Below are positions 11,803 through 21,928 of a stretch of 64,000 nucleotides of DNA, piece after piece; the stretch's first letter is position 1, and every line of letters begins with the position of its first letter. Made by a program: the position numbers and the translations under genes. The stretch spans positions 1 to 64,000 of the forward strand of contig JAOABX010000008.1 of assembly GCA_026418175.1 (NCBI GenBank). The letters are read 5' to 3'. The notes beneath the pieces are model-generated. The model searched no databases. It was not told the DNA's origin and saw only the letters and a list, made by a program, of their open reading frames with translations. This DNA comes from Flavobacteriales bacterium. GTDB lineage: Bacteria; Bacteroidota; Bacteroidia; CAIKAF01.

Positions 11803-12542
11803 TGTAAAATAATTCCCGCAGAAACTGCAACGTTTAATGAGTCTGGTGGGTTGTTGCTTAGCGTAGGAATTAATAAGTGTTGCGACACATAATTACTCCA
11901 TAAAGGGTCAATACCATGCGATTCGCTACCCATGATAATGCCACCGGGCTGGTTGGGTTTGAATTGTAACAGTGGCTTGCCAGAAAGAGAGGTAGCATAT
12001 AGCGGATAATTTGAATTTAATGCATGTATAGTCCATGATTTAATATCTTCAATTTTTTCAATTTGTACAGCCCCAAGTGAACCCATGCTGCTTTGCACAG
12101 TTTTAGGAGAAAACACATCCACGCAATGATTGGCTAAATACAGTTTTTTTATTCCAAACCAATGGGCGGTGCGAATTAATGTTCCCATGTTTCCAGGGTC
12201 TTTAATACCATCCAATATAAGCGACCATTCATTGTTGGGTGGAAACAATGAGTTTTTTATTACAGGCAATTGAAATACAGCTAAAATACCGGGAGGAGTA
12301 GTCAATGCAGATATTCGATCCATTGTTTCCCGGCTTACTTTATATTTTTCAACTTGACTTGATAAATGAAAGTTTAAATTTTCCGCTTCATGGGTTGTTA
12401 TCAAATAACGAATATTATAACCGTATTTTACCAGGTCTTGAACCGTTTTTAATCCTTCGGCTGCAAACAGATGATGCTGATTTCTATACTTAGCTTGTTG
12501 TAGTGAGCGAATTAATTGTTCAAGCGACTTACTTAGCTGCAT
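11775..12542 (-). CDS. TrmH/SpoU family RNA methyltransferase
   Basis: SPOUT-class RNA 2'-O-methyltransferase of the SpoU/TrmH family, using S-adenosylmethionine. The 255-residue protein has an N-terminal substrate-binding region (about 1-100) and a C-terminal knot domain with LILDGIKDPGNMGTLIRTA, IIMGSESHGID and SLNVAVSAGI, the three SpoU motifs. The frame could open 30 codons earlier, but that part is read from the 3' end of tamL and gives a fake hydrophobic leader, so ATG at 12542 is chosen. It lies 23 bases after tamL, probably in one transcript. Whether the substrate is tRNA or 23S rRNA cannot be told. Confidence 0.88.
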   Translation of the reverse strand: MQLSKSLEQLIRSLQQAKYRNQHHLFAAEGLKTVQDLVKYGYNIRYLITTHEAENLNFHLSSQVEKYKVSRETMDRISALTTPPGILAVFQLPVIKNSLFPPNNEWSLILDGIKDPGNMGTLIRTAHWFGIKKLYLANHCVDVFSPKTVQSSMGSLGAVQIEKIEDIKSWTIHALNSNYPLYATSLSGKPLLQFKPNQPGGIIMGSESHGIDPLWSNYVSQHLLIPTLSNNPPDSLNVAVSAGIILHYLLNSDIR

Positions 12543-12565
12543 GAAGCAATAAATAATAATTATAA

Positions 12566-15013
12566 TTAAAAAGGGTAACCAATTCCAATATTTACTCTTA
12601 CCTGGTTCAATTTTAGATTGGTTATTACCCATCGGTCAGCAAGGGGTTTGGTGGGGTCGCGAAATGGAACAGCAACATCTACCCGAAAGATAAAGAAGCC
12701 AAGATTTAGACGAACACCAGCCCCTCCGCCCAACGCAAATTCCCTATAAAACCGATTCCAGGCAAATTCTCCGTTTGGCCGGTCAGCATCTGCCCGAATT
12801 AACCAAATATTACCAGCATCTAAAAACAAAGCTGCTTCTAAAAACCGGTAGATTTTAAATCGATATTCTATATTGCCAAGTAGTTTAATGTCTCCAACTT
12901 GGTCTACGCGACCACTATCCAAACCGGCAAATGAACCTGGGCCTAGGGTGCGGGGTAACCATGCCCGCAGGTCATTTGCACCACCAATGAAGAAACTTTT
13001 TTCAAAAGGCAACACCAGGGAATTCCCATAAGGTAATCCCACCCCCGTAAATGCCCGAAAGGCAAGATTGTGTTTAGCATTGAAAATTTTATAATACCTG
13101 AAATCAAATTCTCCTCGAACATATTGGGCATAACGAATACCAAATAGCGTATGATAACCATCAACCAACGGATCTTTTCCAATGAAGGAAATTAGGTTCA
13201 GCAAATTACCACCTAACTGTGTATTAAAACGGAAAAACAGAAAGTCTTTAAACTGACTAACCTGCTGGCTATTGAAAAGAAAAGTATAAGAACCACCCCA
13301 AATAAAATGGTTTCTGAAACTATTTCTTACAAACTGGTCATTTACCGATTCAATGTAATTGATAAATGATGAATCCGGATCAATGGAAATAACACTAATT
13401 TCAATAGGATTATAGGCATGTTTGATAAACACATCGGAGCGATTTATAGATTGGTTCCACTCATAGCCAAAGTTAAACCCGCTGATGTATCGGGTAAAGT
13501 CTGGTCGTTGTTGGTAATTAAAAGAAAATCCAACCCGTGATTTAGGGCGAGACCATTTGGCCACCCGGTTTACAGGAATTGGAAATAAAAAGCGTGGGGT
13601 AATTAATGAAAGTTGTGCTCCAACTTCCAATGTGTTAAATGGATTTCCGCCGGTTTGTTTTAAGGTCGTTGAGTCTCCTTGAATAACATTGATTTCCATA
13701 CCACCATTCACACGAAATTCTAATAATTCAGCACCTTTAAATATGTTTCTGTTTTGGTAGCTTAATCCTACAGATATTCCCAGGTTTCCTTCGGTATTAG
13801 TTCCTTGTAACTCTGCTCCCAGATTTTGTTTAGGCGACGGGGTTAATTCAATAATACAATCAAGCCAGTCATAATCACCTTCCATAGTAATTTCTGGAAC
13901 ATACCGAATGTTGATGTATCTAAAGTTACGCAGGTCGGCAAAAGCTCGTTTGGTTTTTTCTTCATCTCGGATGCTGAATATTCCCCATCTAGAATAAAAA
14001 ATTGAACGGGATAAAATTTTCGGTTTAAATTTTAGCTTTTCGTTTGGATAAAATTCATAATCTCCAAATTTTTTGGGTTCTCCACGAATAGAATCTCGCT
14101 GGCCAAATTGAAAATTGGTAAATACCTTAATGTTTCGATACATGAATTTTCGGTGCTCACTGATGGTTCTAATCGAATCTCCGGATGAATAAGTGTAATC
14201 AGGATTTAAAATTTTCATTTTCAGTTTCATGTGAAATGATTTTTGAAGCGTATCTGCCTCATACCGGATAAATTCTTTTTTAAAAAGATAGTACCCTTCG
14301 TCCCTGAAAATACTAGTAAGCCGTTCGCGTTCTTTATCCAGTTTGTCGCGGTCATATTTCATCCCGGGCGTAAGCAAAGTTTTACTGGTAGAAGCATAAT
14401 AATCCAGCGAAGGATTGGGAATTTCTGTTTGAATGGAATCAATAAAATAGGCCGGCCCTCGGTTTACAAAATAATATACGGTAGCTTTTTTTCTTTTTAT
14501 GACTACTGAATCGCGAACTGTTGCTCTAAAGAAACCTTTGGATTGAGCATATAATTGCATTTGTTTTTTTGATTTTTCAATCCGGAATGAATCAAGAATT
14601 ACCGGGGCTTCGCCTATTTTTTGCAGCCATTCACCAAATAAAATTTTTTCTTTTTTAAGTTTCTTCTTTTTCTTTCCAGATGGCAGTTGGCTGTTATATT
14701 GTTTAATTTTTTCGTTTTTTAATCTGATTCGTTCGCGTTGTTTTTCTTTTTTCTTTGCAAGCTTAGTGGGATTGGGTAAATTATACATTTGCAAATAAAA
14801 CCGATAAATACCCAAAAATTTTGTATTGGGTTTTTGTTGAATGTAGCTGCGAATATCATCGCGTTCATTTTTGTTTTCGCCTTCTTGAATTACTACATTC
14901 CGTACTAATAGATACTCATTTTCCTTTAAACGTCGAGTAGGGCTACAAGCCACAACCAGCCATAAGGTAGCAACAGCAAACCCAAGAATATGAATAGGAT
15001 TGCGAAAAACCAT
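12566..15013 (-). CDS. tamL: TamL-like Omp85 lipoprotein (BamA/TamA family)
   Basis: Outer-membrane beta-barrel of the Omp85 superfamily, about 815 residues. The N-terminus has a signal sequence ending in a lipobox (LWLVVAC, Cys near residue 22), so the protein is predicted to be lipidated; a lipidated TamA relative, TamL, is known in Bacteroidota. A basic low-complexity stretch (around residues 80-130, rich in K and E) precedes POTRA-like repeats, and the C-terminal half carries the barrel, ending in the aromatic residue of the beta-signal (GIGYPF). The expected partner TamB is not beside it. The start is ATG 15013, 112 bases from the divergent fbaB. Confidence 0.85.
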   Translation of the reverse strand: MVFRNPIHILGFAVATLWLVVACSPTRRLKENEYLLVRNVVIQEGENKNERDDIRSYIQQKPNTKFLGIYRFYLQMYNLPNPTKLAKKKEKQRERIRLKNEKIKQYNSQLPSGKKKKKLKKEKILFGEWLQKIGEAPVILDSFRIEKSKKQMQLYAQSKGFFRATVRDSVVIKRKKATVYYFVNRGPAYFIDSIQTEIPNPSLDYYASTSKTLLTPGMKYDRDKLDKERERLTSIFRDEGYYLFKKEFIRYEADTLQKSFHMKLKMKILNPDYTYSSGDSIRTISEHRKFMYRNIKVFTNFQFGQRDSIRGEPKKFGDYEFYPNEKLKFKPKILSRSIFYSRWGIFSIRDEEKTKRAFADLRNFRYINIRYVPEITMEGDYDWLDCIIELTPSPKQNLGAELQGTNTEGNLGISVGLSYQNRNIFKGAELLEFRVNGGMEINVIQGDSTTLKQTGGNPFNTLEVGAQLSLITPRFLFPIPVNRVAKWSRPKSRVGFSFNYQQRPDFTRYISGFNFGYEWNQSINRSDVFIKHAYNPIEISVISIDPDSSFINYIESVNDQFVRNSFRNHFIWGGSYTFLFNSQQVSQFKDFLFFRFNTQLGGNLLNLISFIGKDPLVDGYHTLFGIRYAQYVRGEFDFRYYKIFNAKHNLAFRAFTGVGLPYGNSLVLPFEKSFFIGGANDLRAWLPRTLGPGSFAGLDSGRVDQVGDIKLLGNIEYRFKIYRFLEAALFLDAGNIWLIRADADRPNGEFAWNRFYREFALGGGAGVRLNLGFFIFRVDVAVPFRDPTKPLADRWVITNLKLNQVRVNIGIGYPF

Positions 15014-15096
15014 GAAACTCAAATTCCTGCGAAAATACAAAGAAATCATAGGTTTTGTGTCCGTAAAGTATGAAACATCTGGTTTAAAAAAATTAT

Positions 15097-15104
15097 TAGC
15101 TTTG
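15097..15104 (+). promoter_or_regulatory. -7 promoter element for fbaB
   Basis: TAGCTTTG matches the Bacteroidota sigma-A consensus TAnnTTTG and lies 21 bases before the fbaB ATG. This excludes the longer reading frame that opens at 15000. No clear -33 TTG is seen. Confidence 0.6.
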
Positions 15105-15125
15105 CCCCCATTAAATTCTGAAATC

Positions 15126-16184
15126 ATGGCAATTGATAAAATTATTTCATTGTTAGGTGATCAAGCTGATTATTATTTAAATCATACCAGCAAAACCATA
15201 CCCAAAGAAATGCTTCATCAGGCAGGGCCTGATTTTATTGATACCCATTTCGGCCCCTCTAACCGGAATCCACAGGTTCTTCGTAATCTTCAAGCTATTT
15301 ACGGAACAGGACGTTTGGCTAATACAGGTTATGTTTCCATACTTCCTGTTGATCAAGGTATTGAACATTCTGCCGGAGCTTCGTTTGCTCCCAATCCCAT
15401 TTACTTTGACCCTGAAAATATTGTAAAGCTTGCCATAGAAGGTGGATGTAATGCAGTTGCTTCTACTTACGGTGTGCTGGCTGCTTGTTCCCGCAAGTAT
15501 GCTCATAAAATTCCTTTTGTAGTAAAGATTAATCATAACGAATTTATTTCGTACCCCAATCGTTTTGACCAAATTATGTTTGGTACTGTAGAAGATGCTT
15601 GGAATTTGGGTGCCGCTGCAGTAGGTGCTACAATTTATTTTGGTTCTGAGGAATCTTCACGTCAGATAGTGGAAGTGGCCCAAGCTTTTGAAAGAGCTCA
15701 TGAATTGGGAATGGCTACCATTTTGTGGTGCTATTTGAGAAATTCTTCCTTTAAAAAAGAAGGTACTGATTATCATACAGCTGCAGATCTTACAGCTCAA
15801 GCCAATCACTTGGGGGTTACTATTCAGGCGGATATTATTAAGCAAAAACTCCCTACGAACAACGGTGGCTACAAAGCATTGAATTTTGGAAAGACTCACG
15901 ATAAAGTATATACACAACTTACATCTGAACACCCCATTGATCTTTGCCGTTATCAGGTAGCTAATTGCTATATGGGGAAGGTAGGTTTAATAAATTCTGG
16001 CGGAGAATCAAAAGGTGCTTCTGATTTGGCAGAAGCCGTTACTACCGCTGTAATTAATAAGCGTGCCGGTGGCCATGGACTGATTTCCGGCCGTAAGGCA
16101 TTTCAAAAACCCATGAAGGAAGGGGTAGAACTTTTGCATGCAATACAGGATGTATATCTTTCAAATGAAATAACGATTGCTTAA
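15126..16184 (+). CDS. fbaB: Class I fructose-bisphosphate aldolase, FbaB type
   Basis: Glycolytic and gluconeogenic aldolase that cleaves fructose 1,6-bisphosphate to the two triose phosphates through a Schiff-base lysine, without metal. The 352-residue product closely follows E. coli FbaB (DhnA) along its whole length: [45 protein letters not shown] and [16 protein letters not shown]. The Schiff-base lysine is probably in the last of these, which I infer from the family. The frame runs to 15000, but [11 protein letters not shown] at 15126 aligns with the family start. accD follows after 27 bases. Confidence 0.93.
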   Translation: MAIDKIISLLGDQADYYLNHTSKTIPKEMLHQAGPDFIDTHFGPSNRNPQVLRNLQAIYGTGRLANTGYVSILPVDQGIEHSAGASFAPNPIYFDPENIVKLAIEGGCNAVASTYGVLAACSRKYAHKIPFVVKINHNEFISYPNRFDQIMFGTVEDAWNLGAAAVGATIYFGSEESSRQIVEVAQAFERAHELGMATILWCYLRNSSFKKEGTDYHTAADLTAQANHLGVTIQADIIKQKLPTNNGGYKALNFGKTHDKVYTQLTSEHPIDLCRYQVANCYMGKVGLINSGGESKGASDLAEAVTTAVINKRAGGHGLISGRKAFQKPMKEGVELLHAIQDVYLSNEITIA

Positions 16185-16211
16185 ATTCGAGTTTGAATTA
16201 GCATAAGTAGT

Positions 16212-17069
16212 ATGTGGTTTAAACGTAATAAGGAAGGGATTCTAACTTCTACTTCCGAGAAAAAAGAAACTCCCGAAGGCTTATGGTATAAGTGCCCTTC
16301 GTGCAAAGAGATAATGCCTGCTGAAGATCACGAATCTGATTTATGGGTTTGTAAGTCGTGTGGATTTCATGAGCGAATTGGCTCTGAAGAGTATTTTCAT
16401 ATACTATTTGATGAAGGAAAATGTAAAAAACTGGATGTAAATCTTAAAGCTGTTGATGCTTTAGATTTTAAAGATACAAAAAAATATGCTGACCGCTTAA
16501 AAGATGCACGGGAAAGTACAGGATTAACGGATGCTATCCAATCAGCTACCGGAAAAATTAATGGCCGCGACATGGTAGTTTGTTGCATGGATTTTAGTTT
16601 TATTGGCGGTTCTATGGGAACGGTAGTGGGAGAAAAAATATCACGAGCTATTGACCATTGCATACGCCATAAAAAACCTTTAATTATTATTTCAAAATCC
16701 GGGGGGGCTCGCATGATGGAAAGTGCATATTCGCTTATGCAAATGGCCAAAACATCAGCTAAACTTACATTATTATCAAAAGCTAAATTACCGTATATTT
16801 CTGTTTGTACCGATCCTACAACGGGGGGTGTAACAGCATCATTTGCCATGTTGGGCGATGTAAATATTGCCGAACCTAAAGCATTGATAGGATTTGCCGG
16901 CCCACGGGTAGTAAAAGAAACCATTAAAACTGACTTACCTGAAGGGTTTCAGCGGTCTGAATTTTTATTGGAAAAAGGCTTTTTGGATTTTATTGTGGAA
17001 CGCAAACATCTTAAAGAAAAAATTTCGTTTGTGGTAGAGGCATTTATGAATGAAAAAAATAAAAAGTGA
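16212..17069 (+). CDS. accD: Acetyl-CoA carboxylase carboxyltransferase subunit beta
   Basis: Beta subunit of the carboxyltransferase that moves CO2 from biotin-BCCP to acetyl-CoA, the first step of fatty acid synthesis. The 285-residue product has the N-terminal zinc finger (CPSCKEIM, then [11 protein letters not shown], about residues 29-52) and the crotonase-fold domain with [20 protein letters not shown] and [16 protein letters not shown]. Length is normal. accA is not nearby. It ends in TGATG, sharing a base with the next start, so the two genes are translationally coupled. Confidence 0.95.
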   Translation: MWFKRNKEGILTSTSEKKETPEGLWYKCPSCKEIMPAEDHESDLWVCKSCGFHERIGSEEYFHILFDEGKCKKLDVNLKAVDALDFKDTKKYADRLKDARESTGLTDAIQSATGKINGRDMVVCCMDFSFIGGSMGTVVGEKISRAIDHCIRHKKPLIIISKSGGARMMESAYSLMQMAKTSAKLTLLSKAKLPYISVCTDPTTGGVTASFAMLGDVNIAEPKALIGFAGPRVVKETIKTDLPEGFQRSEFLLEKGFLDFIVERKHLKEKISFVVEAFMNEKNKK

Positions 17070-17434
17070 TGGGAAAGCTGACCTTAATTGCCGGTGCAAG
17101 TACTGATCCCTCAAGATATTCATATAAAGCCGCCCATTTATTAAAACAATTTGGACATCCTATTTATCTAGTGGGGCGAACTCCTGGCGAAATAGCTGGA
17201 GAACCCATACACACTTATTGGCCTGAAAAACTTGATAATCTTAATACTATTACTTTATACATAAATCCTGTACATCAGGCGATTGTAGCTGATAAAATCA
17301 TCGCTTTAAAACCAAAACGGATTATTTTTAATCCGGGTGCTGAAAATGATGAATTAGCCTTCAGAGCCCAACGCGATGGTATTGAAGTAGAATACGCTTG
17401 TACCTTGGTGATGTTAAACACCGGACAATTCTGA
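17069..17434 (+). CDS. CoA-binding domain protein
   Basis: Small single-domain protein of 121 residues with the CoA_binding_2 (Rossmann) fold: LIAGASTDPSRYSYKAA at the start, HPIYLVGRTPGEIAGEP, then LYINPVHQ and KRIIFNPGAENDE. Proteins of this kind bind CoA or nucleotide in vitro, but their role is not known. It overlaps the accD stop by one base, which suggests coupling to acyl-CoA metabolism; this is an inference from position alone. The GTG at 17066 is an alternative start. Confidence 0.85.
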   Translation: MGKLTLIAGASTDPSRYSYKAAHLLKQFGHPIYLVGRTPGEIAGEPIHTYWPEKLDNLNTITLYINPVHQAIVADKIIALKPKRIIFNPGAENDELAFRAQRDGIEVEYACTLVMLNTGQF

Positions 17435-17471
17435 ATATGTAAAATAAATTTATTTTTTAATTTTAAGTTTT

Positions 17472-17479
17472 TACTTTTG
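17472..17479 (+). promoter_or_regulatory. -7 promoter element for tRNA-Cys
   Basis: TACTTTTG, a perfect TAnnTTTG match, lies 17 bases before the mature 5' end of tRNA-Cys. This spacing fits a short leader. Confidence 0.6.
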
Positions 17480-17496
17480 CAAAGTTATTATTATTA

Positions 17497-17567
17497 GGTC
17501 CTGTGGCCGAGGGGCTAGGCAGAGGTCTGCAAAACCTTTTACAGCGGTTCGAATCCGCTCGGGACCT
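17497..17567 (+). tRNA. tRNA-Cys (GCA)
   Basis: The cloverleaf folds by eye. The acceptor stem GGTCCTG (17497-17503) pairs with CGGGACC with one G-U. The anticodon loop is CTGCAAA with anticodon GCA. The T-arm is AGCGG-TTCGAAT-CCGCT. The discriminator base is U, the main identity base for cysteine. The CCA end is not encoded. It is a single tRNA gene with its own promoter element and terminator. Confidence 0.95.
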
Positions 17568-17572
17568 CAAAA

Positions 17573-17600
17573 AAAGAGCTGCCATTGGGCAGCTCTTTTT
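17573..17600 (+). terminator. intrinsic terminator after tRNA-Cys
   Basis: AGAGCTGCC (17575-17583), an ATTG loop and GGCAGCTCT (17588-17596), then a T-run. The A-run on the left side lets it also serve the convergent T9SS cargo gene that ends at 17620. Confidence 0.9.
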
Positions 17601-17619
17601 GTAATGGTTAATTCAAATA

Positions 17620-20337
17620 TTATTCGCTTATACAAGTCCATTTATCCTTGAATATTAAATTATTACTTTCATCAAATAATAAAATAAAATATACACCACT
17701 GGGTATCTGTAAATTATTTATAGTTATGATTTGATTATTAAAATCATCTTTTAACACAATTTGTTCACTTATTATTTTGCCAACAGAATTCATCATTACC
17801 AGGGTGCCTTTGTTAAATGGAATATTATCTAATTCTATTGAAAATTTTTGATTACCTGGATTAGGAAATACTTTTAAACTACCTATTCCATGCAGGTTTG
17901 TGCATGGATTTATCCAAGGGCCAAATGTTTCAAACTTACCATCTATATCAAATTGTGCTAATCTTAAATAAGTATTCTGGCCATTTTCAGGAATAAAAGT
18001 TACAGAATATGGTTTTAGTGTATTTGACCAACCGGCAGCAGGAATTCTACCAATAGTTTCCCACATTAATAAATCATTGGAGGTTTGAATTTCAAAATGA
18101 GAAGTATTAGATTCACTGAGAGTAGTCCAATTTACAGTTATTTGCTGCGAATTGTTACATATTAAATCAACTTCACCTAATTCGATGGGCAAAGGAGTGG
18201 TAACATAACCAATGGTAAATGGGCTAAAGGAAGAAATAGGTGCTGAAGAAACAATAGTGCCTGAAGCAGAGCTACCAGTGGTTCCACCATTTCCATGGTC
18301 TGCCCACATGGTTCCATTCCAGCGTGCTACACGCAAATCACCTAAGGTGGGCATGGGGCATGAACCACTTCCCCAAGTTAATTGTACGGTCTTTGAAGCA
18401 TTGCCATAATTTCTATCTAATCTCCAGTATTCACAACTATTAATTGAATCGAGTGTTGGGGCTAAAGTAGTTCCAAAAGCTGTTTTGGGATTAGATGGAA
18501 AAAATTCTGCAGTAAATGCATCGGCAGTTAGTAAAATATTATCAACTGCAAATGAAGGGTCAGTGCCAGTTCCATTACCGTTATTAGTCCAATTAAAACC
18601 TATTCTCACATTTGGATTATTATTGGCTGAAGCTGGCAATTGAACGTGATAACGTAAAAATCCACCTTGAAGTGTACCATTACATACCCCACCACAACAG
18701 TTAGTTTTAGGTAAATCTTCTAAAATAGCCCAACTAGAACCATCAAAATACCATAGGGTTGCATTATCATTGGTGCCCTCTCCAAATTCTATATAGTCAA
18801 ACGATAAAGTAATATTTGAATAACCCGTGAGGTTTATAGTGGGCGATTGAACTCTTTTGTTGGTGATAGCGCAAAGAGATAACATTGAACATGTTGTGGT
18901 GCTGCTTTCAAAATATGATGCTCCCAAATCTCCAAGATAAGTTGAGCCTAAATGAAGTGTACGATTATTAGCTCCACTACATCCAATACCACAACGAGTT
19001 GCATCCATTTGTTCTTCAGCACTTACATACCATTCATTAGCATATGCTTCATTGGTACCGGTTGAAACTACAGACCAAACACCATTCGGTGAAGAATATC
19101 CATTTGCCAACGTACCTGTACTACAACCTGTTCCAAAATCTTCGAACCATACATAAGCTGTGGAATCAAGTATAGCAATGGGTCGTAATGTATTATTTTT
19201 TCCAACTGGAAATTCAAAAGGTGCATTTCCAACTTTTTGTACAGGACCTCTTACAAAACTATTTCCAGATAATCCTGTATGCTTTGCAAATACATTAAAA
19301 ATTAGTCGATTAGCGGCAGATGAAATAATTCTACCATTTACAAATTCAACTATATTATCTACAGTTAAAGGGCGATTAAGAGTAACGGTTTGTGTAGGGG
19401 AAGATTTATTTATTCGTAAATTCCAAAGTTTAAATATTCCTGTACCTGAAATGGTTTGAGCACTAGAACCAGTTAATTCAAACATCCTTCCATGATCATG
19501 GTCATAAAGTACAGTGCCATCAATTGTAATATTTCCTTGAATAGAAAAACCATTTCCCCACAACCGTAAAATATTTCCGCTTCTAACAATGAAATTTCCA
19601 TCAACCGTTATTCGCGTTGCATTTGTTACATCAACTGTAAATGTAACAAAGTTAGTTCCACTACCTCCTATATCGAAATTCCCTTTAATTCGAGGGTAAT
19701 CTGTATTGCCTTGAAAATAACCTGCTACAGCTGGCACATACATAGAAGCAGTAAAATTTTCTATATATAAATTGGGATAATGCATTCCGCCAACTGTTAC
19801 AATACTGGGATTTGCTGTTCCATTTTTTTGGATTCTCCAGTGAGCGTTAGCTGGAATAGTTGAAATTCCACCCTGGTAATTATCCCTCCACACAACAGCA
19901 GAAGAACCGGAACGTTTAATATAAGTAGCATTTGGAGCTAATTCCCATCTTGCATTTGCATTGAAAACAGTATTGCTGGTTGTGGCATCAATCAATGTGC
20001 CGGCAACATACACATCTACACCTGGGCCATTGGCAATGGTTAATACTCCAATTGAAAGTTGAAATGTTCCCCCAACTTCAATATAAACCTGATCTACGGT
20101 TACATTGGCTGTCATTGATACAGTATGGCCATTTCGAATAATAATTGTATCAGAATTGGTGTTTGTAGGTGTAACTGTTGCTGCTACCCAGGGGCCAGAT
20201 AAAGAGGAAGAAGTTTCCCATGTGGCTGTAGTATTCCAATTCCCAGTGGCAACAGAGCGAAAAAAAGTTTGAGAAAAAATATTTAAAGACAATAAAATTG
20301 CTTGAATAAAAAATAATATATTAACAATATGTTTCAT
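17620..20337 (-). CDS. T9SS type A sorting domain protein, secreted beta-rich
   Basis: Secreted protein of 905 residues. It has a signal peptide (MKHIVNILFFIQAILLSLNIFSQ), then a parallel beta-helix-like region rich in NG, GN and TV repeats (about 50-400), a jelly-roll-like middle (about 420-650), and a C-terminal type A sorting domain with LKVFPNPGNQKFSIEL and SGVYFILLFDE, recognised by the type IX secretion machine. The upstream frame opens 27 codons earlier, but ATG 20337 begins a normal signal peptide. Neighbours are unrelated. No enzymatic motif was seen, so adhesion or a surface role is only a guess. The tail ends in WTCISE, which lacks the usual basic end. Confidence 0.85.
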   Translation of the reverse strand: MKHIVNILFFIQAILLSLNIFSQTFFRSVATGNWNTTATWETSSSLSGPWVAATVTPTNTNSDTIIIRNGHTVSMTANVTVDQVYIEVGGTFQLSIGVLTIANGPGVDVYVAGTLIDATTSNTVFNANARWELAPNATYIKRSGSSAVVWRDNYQGGISTIPANAHWRIQKNGTANPSIVTVGGMHYPNLYIENFTASMYVPAVAGYFQGNTDYPRIKGNFDIGGSGTNFVTFTVDVTNATRITVDGNFIVRSGNILRLWGNGFSIQGNITIDGTVLYDHDHGRMFELTGSSAQTISGTGIFKLWNLRINKSSPTQTVTLNRPLTVDNIVEFVNGRIISSAANRLIFNVFAKHTGLSGNSFVRGPVQKVGNAPFEFPVGKNNTLRPIAILDSTAYVWFEDFGTGCSTGTLANGYSSPNGVWSVVSTGTNEAYANEWYVSAEEQMDATRCGIGCSGANNRTLHLGSTYLGDLGASYFESSTTTCSMLSLCAITNKRVQSPTINLTGYSNITLSFDYIEFGEGTNDNATLWYFDGSSWAILEDLPKTNCCGGVCNGTLQGGFLRYHVQLPASANNNPNVRIGFNWTNNGNGTGTDPSFAVDNILLTADAFTAEFFPSNPKTAFGTTLAPTLDSINSCEYWRLDRNYGNASKTVQLTWGSGSCPMPTLGDLRVARWNGTMWADHGNGGTTGSSASGTIVSSAPISSFSPFTIGYVTTPLPIELGEVDLICNNSQQITVNWTTLSESNTSHFEIQTSNDLLMWETIGRIPAAGWSNTLKPYSVTFIPENGQNTYLRLAQFDIDGKFETFGPWINPCTNLHGIGSLKVFPNPGNQKFSIELDNIPFNKGTLVMMNSVGKIISEQIVLKDDFNNQIITINNLQIPSGVYFILLFDESNNLIFKDKWTCISE

Positions 20338-20438
20338 AAATCTTATGCTTACAAAAAATAAAGATAATAAGATAATAAAAACATTACAATTAAATCTTGT
20401 GATTATACACATACACAATTAATTAAACTTTATTCCGG

Positions 20439-20446
20439 TATTTTTG
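20439..20446 (+). promoter_or_regulatory. -7 promoter element for crtD-cruF
   Basis: TATTTTTG, a perfect TAnnTTTG match, covers the TTG at 20444 that would otherwise be the first possible start of the next gene. Transcription would then begin near 20452, so the true start must lie further on. Confidence 0.55.
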
Positions 20447-20470
20447 TTTAGTAAAAAAGAATACAAAAAC

Positions 20471-21928
20471 TTGAAAGCAGCAATTATTGGTTCGGGTATT
20501 GGAGGAATTGCCACCGCCATACGGTTTAAAGCAAAAGGCTATGATGTTGATGTATTTGAACGAAATAATTTTTATGGCGGTAAACTTTCAGAGGAATGGA
20601 TTAACGGATATCGGTTTGATGCAGGGCCTTCGTTGTTTACCATGCCTCAGTTTGTGGAAGAATTGTTTGAATTATTGGGCGAAAATCCTCAAGAGCATTT
20701 TCCTTACTATCGGCTAGAAACAATTTGTAATTATTTCTGGGAAGATGGAACCCGATTCTCTGCCACAGCAGATTTAGATGTTTTCGCTAAAAATATTGAA
20801 AGTACGTTTGGTGAACCCCAAACGCAAGTGAAAAGATACTTATCAGATTGCAAACAATTATATGAATTAACTGCTGATTTGTTTATACATAGTTCATTTC
20901 ATCGGTTGGATACATTTTTATCCAATCGTTTTTTCTCGAAGCTTATTCATATTCCTAAGTTACGAGCGTTCCATTCGCTGAATCAAGAGAATGAAAGGTA
21001 TTTTAAACATCCTAAAATCATTCAGCTGTTTAATCGCTATGCAACCTATAATGGATCTTCGCCTTACATAGCACCCGGCACATTAAAAGTGATACCCAGC
21101 TTAGAATATTTTTACGGCGCCTATTTACCCGAAAAAGGGATGATTCAAATACCTAATGCTTTAGTTGCATTGGCAAAACGTCATGGAGTGAGATTTTATT
21201 TGAATGCTCCGGTGGAAGAAATTTTGCATAATGGAAGAAGAGTAACCGGTATTCGGGTTCATGGAGAATCTAAAAATTATGACCTTGTGGTAAGCAATGC
21301 AGATGTTGTTACGACGTATGATAAACTCATTAAAAATGTACGTGGTCCAAAACGGATATATTCCCAAGAGCGAAGCTCATCGGCATTGGTTTTTAACTGG
21401 GGTATAAAACGAACTTTTCCTGAATTAGATGTACATAATATATTTTTTAGTGACGATTATTTTTCAGAATTTAATGCCTTGTTTAAAACCAAAACCTTGT
21501 GGCATGATCCTACGGTTTATATTTTTATAAGCTGCAAAAAGGTACAAGGCGATGCACCGGAAGGTTGCGAAAACTGGTTTACCATGATTAATGCTCCACA
21601 TATTGCCGGACAGGATTGGGATCAACTCATACAACAAGCAAGAAAACATATTTTGGGCAAACTTACCCGAATATTAGGTACTCCCATTGAACCACTAATA
21701 GAAGCGGAATGGATTTTTGATCCCAGGCAAATCGAAAATCGAACATCATCGTATTTGGGCTCATTATATGGCACAAGTTCAAACAGTATGATGGCTGCAT
21801 TTAACCGACATCCGAACTTTACTTCACGATTAAAAAATCTCTATTTTGTAGGTGGTAGTGTGCATCCAGGAGGTGGAATTCCACTTTGTTTATCATCGGC
21901 TAAAATTGTAAGTCAAATTATTTCATGA
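20471..21928 (+). CDS. crtD: Phytoene desaturase family protein, probable CrtD
   Basis: FAD-dependent carotenoid desaturase of the CrtI/CrtD family, about 485 residues. The FAD-binding motif AAIIGSGIGGIATAI is at the very N-terminus, GGKLSEEW and RFDAGPSLFTMP follow, and the C-terminal FAD motif GGSVHPGGGIPLCLSSAKI is intact. The TTG at 20471 gives a start that matches the family (M-K-A-A-I-I-G) and lies just after the promoter element. Its 3' end overlaps cruF by four bases, and CrtD (3,4-desaturation of 1-hydroxy carotenoids) commonly works after CruF. The choice of CrtD over CrtI rests on that pairing. Confidence 0.8.
   Translation: MKAAIIGSGIGGIATAIRFKAKGYDVDVFERNNFYGGKLSEEWINGYRFDAGPSLFTMPQFVEELFELLGENPQEHFPYYRLETICNYFWEDGTRFSATADLDVFAKNIESTFGEPQTQVKRYLSDCKQLYELTADLFIHSSFHRLDTFLSNRFFSKLIHIPKLRAFHSLNQENERYFKHPKIIQLFNRYATYNGSSPYIAPGTLKVIPSLEYFYGAYLPEKGMIQIPNALVALAKRHGVRFYLNAPVEEILHNGRRVTGIRVHGESKNYDLVVSNADVVTTYDKLIKNVRGPKRIYSQERSSSALVFNWGIKRTFPELDVHNIFFSDDYFSEFNALFKTKTLWHDPTVYIFISCKKVQGDAPEGCENWFTMINAPHIAGQDWDQLIQQARKHILGKLTRILGTPIEPLIEAEWIFDPRQIENRTSSYLGSLYGTSSNSMMAAFNRHPNFTSRLKNLYFVGGSVHPGGGIPLCLSSAKIVSQIIS

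Noticed and set aside
12543-12632. N-terminal hydrophobic extension of the trmH-like gene
   Set aside because: It is read from the end of tamL on the same strand in another frame; a methyltransferase has no need of a membrane anchor.
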